Shown here: positions 1-5,524 of the stretch, one piece after another
Layout of the letters: each line of letters starts with the position of its first letter
Numbering within the stretch: the first letter of the stretch is position 1
Assembly (NCBI GenBank): GCA_016219235.1
Contig: JACRBO010000845.1
Coordinates: forward strand, 1-5,983
Source: Chloroflexota bacterium
GTDB lineage: Bacteria > Chloroflexota > Anaerolineae > Fen-1058
Length of the DNA stretch: 5,983 nucleotides
Direction: 5' to 3'
Made by a program: the position numbers and the translations under genes
The notes under the pieces: model-generated
Told to the model about the DNA's origin: nothing
Database searches by the model: none
What the model saw: only the letters and a program-made list of their open reading frames with translations

Positions 1-20
1 GCCTGCCCGTTAATGCAGGC
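1..20. repeat. Short hairpin at window edge
   Basis: GCCTGC (1-6) and GCAGGC (15-20) form a 6-bp perfect stem with an 8-base loop. On the plus strand it is followed by CGCCGCTTTT, so it could be the end of a terminator for a gene left of the window. It is short, and the gene it would serve is not visible, so this is only a weak call. Confidence 0.3.
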
Positions 21-147
21 CGCCGCTTTTGAGAGTTTGTTGCGGGGCGATTTAGAACATTTTTAGAGGCTGAATGATAAGATGATAGTCGGATGCAGGT
101 GGGAGTATGAGTGACAGGCCCCGACTCGATTGAGTAAACGTCATATT

Positions 148-156
148 AGGGAGGAA
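148..156 (+). promoter_or_regulatory. Strong Shine-Dalgarno deciding the start at 163
   Basis: AGGGAGGAA lies 6 bases before the ATG at 163. The frame is also open further upstream to a TTG at 130, but that codon has no comparable ribosome binding site, and the family resemblance begins only after the ATG. The ATG is therefore preferred. Confidence 0.85.
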
Positions 157-162
157 CGCACG

Positions 163-462
163 ATGGCTGAGACAACCTGGAAACCCCATACCAAACACGG
201 TGATCTCGACACTGCCGACCGGAAGGAATTGCCAGACAGCGCCTATGCCTTTCCCCGACAACGCAAAGAGCCGTTGACCGACGCCGAGCATGTCAGGAAT
301 GCGCTGGCCCGCTTCGATCAGGTTGAGGATGTGTCGGATGAGGAGCGCGCGGTGGCGTTCGCTAACATCAAGAAAGCCGCCAGATATTACGACGTTGACG
401 TGGCGGAGACGAGCTGGCGGCAATTGGGCAGGCAACCCCATACCAGTAATCCGGCCCATTAG
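163..462 (+). CDS. Small DUF6582-like protein
   Basis: A 99-residue soluble, charged protein with no signal peptide or membrane segment. Residues about 11-89 carry a pattern I recognise from memory as the DUF6582 family: KHGDL near 11-15, RKELPDSAYAFP at 20-31, RKEPLTDAEHVRNALARFDQV at 34-54 and a helical tail with a YDVDV..SW turn at 76-85. A related pattern (LP.S.FALP..RKYPI.D..HARNAL.R) occurs at the ends of some phage capsid or protease proteins, while free-standing versions occur in bacterial genomes. The biochemical role is unknown, and no catalytic residues are evident. The ATG at 163 is chosen because of the strong Shine-Dalgarno at 148-156. The gene stands alone: it is the only plus-strand gene and converges on the ATPase gene at 891-1613, with hairpins between them. 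The assignment should be confirmed by a profile search. Confidence 0.82.
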   Translation: MAETTWKPHTKHGDLDTADRKELPDSAYAFPRQRKEPLTDAEHVRNALARFDQVEDVSDEERAVAFANIKKAARYYDVDVAETSWRQLGRQPHTSNPAH

Positions 463-478
463 AGCGCTTTCCTAATTG

Positions 479-560
479 GTTTACGCTCTCAGCGGAGCGC
501 CACGCTTCGCGCGGCGGCTGGTCGCGGAGCTGGCGCTCCTGCTGGAGCATAAGCGTAAAC
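479..560. repeat. Long imperfect hairpin (possible dispersed palindromic repeat)
   Basis: Three pairs of arms nest around one centre. GTTTACGCT at 479-487 pairs with AGCGTAAAC at 552-560. GGAGCGCCA at 494-502 pairs perfectly with TGGCGCTCC at 531-539; the pairing extends outward as CAGC with GCTG after a one-base bulge. GCTTCGCG at 504-511 pairs with CGCGGAGC at 523-530 with one T-G pair. The loop is about 11 bases (512-522). The outer arms are separated from the inner stem by unequal unpaired bases. No run of T follows, so a classical terminator is less likely than a mobile or dispersed palindromic repeat, or a structure at the 3' end of the 163-462 transcript, whose stop is 16 bases upstream. 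Confidence 0.7.
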
Positions 561-606
561 GAAATCGGGAACCGCCATAGGGCAAGTCGCGGATCAACTG
601 AAATTC

Positions 607-641
607 CAGGCTCCAGAAGGCCACTCGACTTCTGGAGCCTG
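607..641. terminator. Perfect 13-bp stem-loop between convergent genes, likely bidirectional terminator
   Basis: CAGGCTCCAGAAG (607-619) and CTTCTGGAGCCTG (629-641) are exact reverse complements around a 9-base loop. On the plus strand it is followed by ATCATCTTCACTT, and on the minus strand by GAATTTCAGTT. Both are moderately T-rich but neither is a clean T run. Its position between two genes that converge fits transcription ending from both sides. It is 144 bases beyond the 163-462 stop and 249 bases beyond the ATPase stop. Confidence 0.65.
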
Positions 642-761
642 ATCATCTTCACTTAACATCGGCGCTTTACCCGCCAGGCTACCTTCTCAGCAGCGGCAGA
701 TGGATCGACGATGGCAATGCCTGCGTAGTCGCCTGCGCCTGATCAACCAATGATTGTCGCA

Positions 762-799
762 GACCGACGTTGTCGGTCGCCGCACACTTGAAGTATGCG
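762..799. repeat. Two adjacent short palindromes
   Basis: GACCGAC (762-768) and GTCGGTC (772-778) form a perfect 7-bp inverted repeat around GTT. Two bases later, CGCACACTT (781-789) and AAGTATGCG (791-799) form a second inverted repeat of 9 bp with one mismatch around a single central base. Their symmetry resembles binding sites of dimeric regulators, but no gene starts nearby: the flanking genes converge. The function is unknown. Confidence 0.5.
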
Positions 800-890
800 A
801 CGCGCCAGACCGGGGCACAAGTCCTAACGGGGTTTCGACACGCGGGCCTGGCCAGACTCTGAGCCGCCGGCAGCCGGTGCAGCGTCATCC

Positions 891-1613
891 TCAAACCCGC
901 TGCGGATGCAGCTGTGTCAGAATCTGCCCGTCTTCCAGCTGACAGACGCGATCGGCGAAGGCGTCCACCGCCAGGTTGTGCGTGGCGATGAGCAGCGTGG
1001 TCTGCTCCCGATCGACGATCTCGCGAAAGAGTTCCATGATCTGCTGGCCCGTGGCCGAGTCGAGTTCGCCGGTCGGTTCGTCGGCAAGGATCAACGCGGG
1101 GCGCGTCACGATGGCGCGCGCAATCGCCACGCGCTGCTGCTGCCCGCCCGATAGTTCATACGGCCGGTGCGCCGCCCACTTCTTCAGGCCGACCAGGCGC
1201 AGCACATAGTCCACGCGCTGCTGTCGTTCACGTCGATTCCCGACCCCGGATAAGCGCAGCATCAAATCGATATTCTCCGCAGCCGAATACATCGGCAGCA
1301 AAGCAAACGACTGAAATACAAAACCGATGCGCTGCCGCCGCAAGTCCACGCGTTCCTGGTCGGACAGCCGCGTGACTTCGCGTCCTTCGATCCACACGCG
1401 ACCGGTCGAGGGCTGATCGAGTCCGCCGATGCAGTTGAGCAGCGTGGTCTTGCCGGAACCCGATCGGCCCCGCAGCGCCAGCAGCTCGCCGCGCGGCACG
1501 GTGAGATCGACACCGCGCAACGCGTGTACTTCACGCGCGCCGATATGATAGGTGCGCGTCACGCTTTCAACGCGGATGAGTGGCTCAGTGGCAACTGAAT
1601 CTTTGCTGGTCAT
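891..1613 (-). CDS. ABC transporter ATPase, LolD/MacB type
   Basis: A complete 240-residue nucleotide-binding subunit that would hydrolyse ATP at the cytoplasmic face of an ABC transporter. All motifs are present in order: Walker A GRSGSGKT at 49-56 (arginine where proline is most common), Q-loop Gln101 in [10 protein letters not shown], signature LSGGQ at 154-158, Walker B LILADE at 174-179 with catalytic Glu179, D-loop GELD at 182-185, and H-loop His212. The 'E.T.L....R..LRR..IGFVFQ.F.LLP..SA.EN' stretch and the [12 protein letters not shown] segment are typical of the LolD/MacB/FtsE group, which pairs with FtsX-like permeases in lipoprotein release, efflux or envelope remodelling. Length is normal for a stand-alone subunit. 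The ATG at 1613 lacks a clear Shine-Dalgarno; a GTG six codons later is an alternative. No permease is adjacent in the window: upstream lies the repeat at 1675-1787 and then a solute-binding lipoprotein. The transported substrate cannot be told from the sequence. Confidence 0.95.
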   Translation of the reverse strand: MTSKDSVATEPLIRVESVTRTYHIGAREVHALRGVDLTVPRGELLALRGRSGSGKTTLLNCIGGLDQPSTGRVWIEGREVTRLSDQERVDLRRQRIGFVFQSFALLPMYSAAENIDLMLRLSGVGNRRERQQRVDYVLRLVGLKKWAAHRPYELSGGQQQRVAIARAIVTRPALILADEPTGELDSATGQQIMELFREIVDREQTTLLIATHNLAVDAFADRVCQLEDGQILTQLHPQRV

Positions 1614-1674
1614 GGATATTCAAATGGAAAACGTTTGGCTCAGCGCCCTTGTGACATCGACTGTGCAACCTGTC

Positions 1675-1787
1675 GCCCCCCTCCCAGCCTCCCCCCGTTC
1701 GGAATTGCGTCCGAACAGGGGGAGGAGCAGGCCGCTCCCTCCCCTGTCGAATCGCTTTTGTTCGACGGGGGAGGGTTGGGGTGGGGG
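1675..1787. repeat. C/G-rich double-hairpin repeat element
   Basis: The element consists of two related hairpins inside longer C-rich and G-rich ends. Hairpin 1 pairs 1688-1703 with 1710-1725 (16 bp, one C-A mismatch, loop ATTGCG). Hairpin 2 pairs 1737-1751 with 1761-1775 (15 bp, one T-G mismatch, 9-base loop). The arms are variants of one unit, CCTCCCC followed by GTTCGGA or GTCGAA, so the hairpin appears duplicated. The outer ends (CCCCCCTCCCAGCC near 1675 and GGTTGGGGTGGGGG up to 1787) are also roughly complementary. The element abuts the TAA stop of the solute-binding lipoprotein gene at 1788 and would form strong structure in that mRNA's 3' end. No T run follows, so transcript protection or partial termination are guesses. 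Similar C-rich repeats are, from memory, dispersed in Chloroflexota genomes. Confidence 0.75.
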
Positions 1788-4496
1788 TTATTGACTCAAC
1801 CCCAACAGAAAATCCGGGATCGACGGATCGACCTGCTTGACGCACTTGCGCTGCTGTTCTGAGTTGGACTCGCCCTTGTTTTGCACGACACAGGCGCGGA
1901 AATCGTCGGCCAGTTTCTGCGCGTCGGCCAGCGCCTTATCCACCGGCGCGGTGCCATCGACCACCTGACCATACGCCTTGCTCAGCCAGAAGATCGAATA
2001 GCTCAACCACGAATTCTTGCCGCTGAAGAACTGATAGACCGACGAAGTGCCGCCGCCAAAGCTGGCCAGATACGCAGCCGCGCGCTCAGGCCCAACCTGT
2101 TGCCGATACGCTTCCGATTCCGCCACGGACCTGCGCGCCGGCACGCCCTTGATCACGCCGGCTTCACCGGTCAGATACGTCATCCATTGCCAGCACGCCT
2201 GCCGGGCCGGCGTGTCCGCCGCGATATAGTAGCCGTTGCTGGAAATGTAGTTGCCGCTCGCCGGGCCAGCTGCGCCGATCGGGAGGGCCACCACCCCGAT
2301 GTTCATCTTCGAGCGATCGCTCCCCGTCAGGTTGGGCGCTCCCGCGTAAGTAGTCCACATCGCCGCGCGGCCGTTATCGATCAGCCCTTCACGCTCGCTC
2401 AACGCGCCCGTGGCTTTGCTGAGCAGCTCGGCAAAGTCGGTGATGAAGGCCGGCTTCACGTCGTGCTTGCTGTGCAGATCGGCATACCACTGCATGGCCT
2501 TGCGCATCGTCGCATCGTCAAAGACCGTGGCGGGCGGCGTGACCGACGTATCGACCACCTTCGCGCCGAGCTGCTGCAGCATCAAGATCAAGTCGGTGCT
2601 CTCGTAGTAGTCACCGACAAAGCCATATTGCTTGGTGTCGTCCGCGCCTTTGGTCAACGACTTCGCCGTCGCCAGAAAATCATCCGTGGTCCAACCGGTC
2701 TTAGGGTACGCCACTCTGGCCGCATCGAACAAGTCTTTGTTGTACTCGATGACATACGGCGTGACCTCGGCGGGCAGCGCCCACAACTGGCCCTGTTCGG
2801 TGAACTGCTCGATCGTCGCCGGATAGAAGTCGGCTTTGTCGAACGACTTGTCGGCGTCGAGGAACGGCTCCAGGTTCAGGATCGCTTCCAGATTCTTGGG
2901 GTCTTGCAGGCTAGGCGCCCACATGAAGCAATCGACGTCTTTCGCGACATCGGGAATATCCAGCGCGACGTTGGAAAAATCGGCCTGCTTGATCTCCACC
3001 GCGATATCGGGATGCGCCTCGGTGAAGCGCTTCGCCAGATCACGATAGGCCTGCACGTTGAACAGGCCCGTGCCGATCGAGAACTTGATCGTCGTGGCCG
3101 CCTGATTCACGGGCGTGGCCTTCGGGGCCGCCACCACCACAGTCGGGGCGGGTGTGGCGTCCGCACGTTTTTGAGCCGCTTCCGCGAGATCGGCTTTGGC
3201 TTTGGTTTGCGCATCGGCCAACGCAGCCTCGATCGATTTCTCGCCCTTCAAGATCGAATTGATGCCGTCGCTCAGCGCGGAGGTGTCGGCCTGCATATCG
3301 AACGTGGCCGTGTGATCGATCGCGAAGCGCAGCGCCGCCGCGAGTTCTTTGTCGACCTTGTCCAAATAGCCGCTGCTCGCCAACACCGATCGGCGCGCGG
3401 ACATTTGCGTGAACAGTGTGCCGTAGCCTTTGGGCGGCTGCTGGCTCAAATAGTTCATCCAGCGCCACGCCGCAGCGGGCTGCGCGCTGCCCGAACTCAT
3501 GACCACGCCGCTCGGATAAACCGGCGATGTGCGCGAGTCGGCCGCATCGACGGGCAGCGGCACGATGCCGGTGGTGGCGATTTGCTGTTTGCGAATCTGC
3601 CACGAGACGCCGGAGTCCACCCACATGGCGGCCTTGCCCGCTTGAATCAGCTTGTAGCCTTCGGGCAGATTGGCGACGCTGACCTCGCCAGTCATTTCAA
3701 AGTACGGCGTCGATTTGTCCTTCAGATACAGATCGACATACCACTGCACTGCTGCTTTCACTTCGGGTTTGTCGAAGAGCGGCGTGGCCGGATCGGTGGA
3801 CTTGTCCATGAGCGCCGGGACGCGCGGCCCGATGAACAAGATCGGCTGCGGAAACGCCTGCACAAACCCCCACTGCTTCACCGTGTCGCCATCGCGCAGG
3901 GTCAACGCTTTGGTCGCCGCGGCAAAGTCGGCCCATGTCCAACCCGGTTCGGGATATTTGACGCCGGCCTTGTCAAAGGCTTCTTTCTCGTACACGATGA
4001 ATTGATATTCGGCGGTGGTGGGCACGCCCCACGTGCCGCCCTGCCACTGATACTGCTCCAGCGTGTTCGGCAAGAAGTCGTCGGGCCGGAACGACGCGTC
4101 GTTGTCGATGAAGGGCTTCAGATCGCGAACCAACCCTTTGTCGCTCGCGCCCTGATTGCCCGGCGACAGACTGATCACATCGGCGGCGGCCGCCAGTTTT
4201 TGATCGGCGTCATCGGGCCACTTGCCACCGGTCGGCCCCAGTCCCAGAATCTCGTTGATGGAAATCGTCTTGATCTTCAGGTCGGGATTGTCTTTCTCAA
4301 AGGCCGCGATCAAATCTTTGTACGACGCCGACAGCAACTCGTCGACGGCGAAGAGCACCGTGATCTGATCGCCGTTGGCGGCGGGCGTCGCCCCGGCTGC
4401 CGGCGTCGCGGCGCTCGGCGTGGCCGTCTCGCCGCCGCCGCACGCGCTCAATACGATGGATACTATCATCAACAGGCACAGCAGTTTGTTACGCAT
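1788..4496 (-). CDS. Tandem double-domain extracellular solute-binding lipoprotein (family 1)
   Basis: A 902-residue secreted lipoprotein, about twice the usual size for a sugar-type (family 1) ABC solute-binding protein. Residues 1-19 are a lipoprotein signal with lipobox LSAC and lipid-anchor Cys19, followed by a Pro/Ala/Thr-rich tether to about 42. Two full binding domains follow, about 45-443 and 468-868, joined by another Pro/Ala-rich linker (447-467). The halves repeat the same landmarks in order: FLPNTLEQY (141) and FYPATIEQF (557); GWTWADF (185) and GWTTDDF (601); VQWYVDLY (250) and MQWYADLH (668); GKAAMW (287) and GRAAMW (709); WRWMNYL (344) and WQWMTYL (769); ARRSV (367) and ARRSV (787); ALADAQ (425 and 855). 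The offset grows slowly from 416 to 430 residues. Residues 869-902 form an extra tail with Cys869 and Cys885. The ATG is supported by GAGGTG four bases upstream. No MalF/MalG-type permease or MalK-type ATPase is visible, so ligand and partner are unknown. UbiA lies 53 bases upstream. Confidence 0.94.
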   Translation of the reverse strand: MRNKLLCLLMIVSIVLSACGGGETATPSAATPAAGATPAANGDQITVLFAVDELLSASYKDLIAAFEKDNPDLKIKTISINEILGLGPTGGKWPDDADQKLAAAADVISLSPGNQGASDKGLVRDLKPFIDNDASFRPDDFLPNTLEQYQWQGGTWGVPTTAEYQFIVYEKEAFDKAGVKYPEPGWTWADFAAATKALTLRDGDTVKQWGFVQAFPQPILFIGPRVPALMDKSTDPATPLFDKPEVKAAVQWYVDLYLKDKSTPYFEMTGEVSVANLPEGYKLIQAGKAAMWVDSGVSWQIRKQQIATTGIVPLPVDAADSRTSPVYPSGVVMSSGSAQPAAAWRWMNYLSQQPPKGYGTLFTQMSARRSVLASSGYLDKVDKELAAALRFAIDHTATFDMQADTSALSDGINSILKGEKSIEAALADAQTKAKADLAEAAQKRADATPAPTVVVAAPKATPVNQAATTIKFSIGTGLFNVQAYRDLAKRFTEAHPDIAVEIKQADFSNVALDIPDVAKDVDCFMWAPSLQDPKNLEAILNLEPFLDADKSFDKADFYPATIEQFTEQGQLWALPAEVTPYVIEYNKDLFDAARVAYPKTGWTTDDFLATAKSLTKGADDTKQYGFVGDYYESTDLILMLQQLGAKVVDTSVTPPATVFDDATMRKAMQWYADLHSKHDVKPAFITDFAELLSKATGALSEREGLIDNGRAAMWTTYAGAPNLTGSDRSKMNIGVVALPIGAAGPASGNYISSNGYYIAADTPARQACWQWMTYLTGEAGVIKGVPARRSVAESEAYRQQVGPERAAAYLASFGGGTSSVYQFFSGKNSWLSYSIFWLSKAYGQVVDGTAPVDKALADAQKLADDFRACVVQNKGESNSEQQRKCVKQVDPSIPDFLLGLSQ

Positions 4497-4500
4497 GGTT

Positions 4501-4506
4501 CACCTC
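4501..4506 (-). promoter_or_regulatory. Shine-Dalgarno of the solute-binding lipoprotein gene
   Basis: On the minus strand GAGGTG is followed by AACC and the ATG at 4496. It fixes the start, which also gives an intact lipoprotein signal peptide. It lies in the 53-base gap after the UbiA stop, so the gene can be translated independently even if co-transcribed. Confidence 0.8.
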
Positions 4507-4549
4507 AGTTTATTGGACACGGATTGCACAGAGATTGATCGTTGGCGAG

Positions 4550-5458
4550 TCACACCGATCGGGCCGCCGCGCTTAGCAAAATCCAGACTACAAATGTAAA
4601 TAAGAATTCGCCATCCACAACCAGGTTGATGAATCGGTGCCGATCGCGCACGCGGTTGAACCCGTAGAGATAGCCAAAGGCAAGGAGGATGCCGACGTAA
4701 AACGCGGCCTGCACCGGCCAGGGCATCCAGTTCATCCGCGCCACCCAGCCCACGGACAGGACATTCATGATCACCAGCGCCCGCATGGTGTTCCGGGCTC
4801 CCCACACGACCGGCAGCGTGCGCGTTCCCGCCTGGCGATCTCCCTCCAGGTCGGCCAGGTCAAAGATCACGGTGTTGAACATTATTCGCCAGGACACATA
4901 CCCGTACACCCACACTAGCTCTGCCGTGACGGACAAATCCAGATACAGGGCCGGGGCCAGCACCAGCACCACCCCCCACAAGGGGCCTACCAACAATGTC
5001 TTGACAAAGATGATGTCTTTCAAGCGGGTGAACCGCGCCTGAGGGAAAAAGTGCTTCCACCCGAACGAATACAACGCGGACAGCCCCACCGGCAACGCGA
5101 TCAAAAACACCCCCAGCGCCACCGAGCGCAGCGCGCATAATACAAAAACCAATCCCAGAGCCACGGCGGCCATGGCCAGGGTTAGCCGACCATAGCGCTG
5201 AAAGTATTGATAGCGCAGCGGCTGGTTGATCCGGTCGGCATCGCTGCGCATGCCCCCCAGTCGATCAAACGTATATCCCGCGAAGATCACGGCAGTGGGG
5301 ATCAGATACACGATCAGGTTGAATGGCACAGACAGCGCTTCACCCGCCAGCGCTGCCCCACAAAACCCCTCGAGCGCCAAAAAAGACGAGCTTTGCAGCA
5401 TCAACTCCACCACCCCCAGGCGCGGCGATGTGATTGGGGGAGAAAGGTTCTCAGTCAT
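4550..5458 (-). CDS. UbiA-family membrane prenyltransferase
   Basis: A 302-residue integral membrane protein with about eight or nine hydrophobic segments (for example 44-62, 91-110, 112-132, 150-172, 180-198, 246-266, 282-298), matching the usual UbiA size and topology. UbiA enzymes transfer a polyprenyl group to an aromatic or other acceptor, with Mg2+-diphosphate bound by two Asp-rich loops. The second motif is perfect: D200-LA-D203-LEG-D207-R at 200-208. The conserved loop RLKDIIFVKTLL at 145-156 also fits. The first motif is atypical: GYTFD at 61-65 has Asp65 but Tyr/Thr where the usual Asn-Asp sits, and the next acids come only at Asp73 and Asp75, followed by R.NQP at 76-80. The ATG has GGAGG seven bases upstream. 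The acceptor cannot be inferred; quinone, haem, chlorophyll and lipid prenylation are all possible in the family. The lipoprotein gene follows after 53 bases, suggesting co-transcription. Confidence 0.88.
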   Translation of the reverse strand: MTENLSPPITSPRLGVVELMLQSSSFLALEGFCGAALAGEALSVPFNLIVYLIPTAVIFAGYTFDRLGGMRSDADRINQPLRYQYFQRYGRLTLAMAAVALGLVFVLCALRSVALGVFLIALPVGLSALYSFGWKHFFPQARFTRLKDIIFVKTLLVGPLWGVVLVLAPALYLDLSVTAELVWVYGYVSWRIMFNTVIFDLADLEGDRQAGTRTLPVVWGARNTMRALVIMNVLSVGWVARMNWMPWPVQAAFYVGILLAFGYLYGFNRVRDRHRFINLVVDGEFLFTFVVWILLSAAARSV

Positions 5459-5465
5459 GTTTTTG

Positions 5466-5470
5466 CCTCC
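5466..5470 (-). promoter_or_regulatory. Shine-Dalgarno of the UbiA-family gene
   Basis: On the minus strand TTTGGAGG is followed by seven bases (CAAAAAC) and the ATG at 5458. This is a strong site at ideal spacing and supports the start. It begins eight bases after the base of the hairpin at 5479-5500. Confidence 0.8.
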
Positions 5471-5478
5471 AAATGCTG

Positions 5479-5500
5479 CTCCCGCCGAAGACGGCGGGAG
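5479..5500. terminator. Perfect GC-rich hairpin between ATPase-AbrB and UbiA genes
   Basis: CTCCCGCCG (5479-5487) and CGGCGGGAG (5492-5500) form an exact 9-bp stem around a four-base loop. It lies in the 66-base gap between the ATPase stop (5525-5527) and the UbiA start. On the minus strand it is followed by CAGCATTTGGAGG rather than a T run, so it may be a weak or Rho-assisted terminator, an mRNA-processing or stability element, or a structure that sets the relative expression of the two genes. Confidence 0.5.
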
Positions 5501-5524
5501 TCGTCAGCACAGACGGGAGCGATT

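Larger units (their letters stand above)
463..890. other. Intergenic region between convergent genes, no convincing gene
   Basis: These 428 bases separate the plus-strand DUF6582-like gene from the end of the minus-strand ATPase gene. They hold three inverted-repeat structures listed separately: a long imperfect hairpin at 479-560, a perfect stem-loop at 607-641, and two neighbouring palindromes at 762-799. A minus-strand frame of 69 codons (679-888) starts with ATG two bases after the ATPase stop, but its translation matches nothing I know and it lacks a ribosome binding site. No tRNA, small-RNA gene or transposase remnant was recognised. Confidence 0.6.

Noticed and set aside
52..81. Possible promoter for the 163-462 gene: TTAGAA (52-57) and GATAAG (76-81), 18 bases apart.
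   Set aside because: The match to the sigma-70 consensus is poor (about 3 of 6 and 4 of 6), and AT-richer upstream DNA gives such matches by chance.
821..842. GTCCTAACGGGGTTTCGACACG resembles part of some CRISPR repeats in general style.
   Set aside because: Only one copy is present, no spacer-length periodicity exists and no cas gene is in the window.
679..888. A 69-codon minus-strand frame beginning with ATG two bases after the ATPase stop and ending before the 607-641 stem-loop.
   Set aside because: The position is attractive for a small downstream gene, but there is no ribosome binding site at usable spacing, the product has no recognisable pattern, and it contains the two palindromes at 762-799. 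I treat it as non-coding.
1585..1845. An 86-codon minus-strand frame running through the C-rich repeat, giving a product with a TPTLP-type proline-rich stretch.
   Set aside because: It is the translation of the double-hairpin repeat and overlaps both neighbouring genes; such peptides are typical artefacts of these repeats.
1881..4538. An 885-codon plus-strand open frame covering nearly all of the solute-binding lipoprotein gene on the opposite strand.
   Set aside because: Its translation is rich in Arg, His, Gly and Ala and has no family resemblance, whereas the minus-strand frame has a signal peptide, repeated domain motifs and a Shine-Dalgarno. Long antisense frames are expected opposite GC-rich genes with GC-ending codons.
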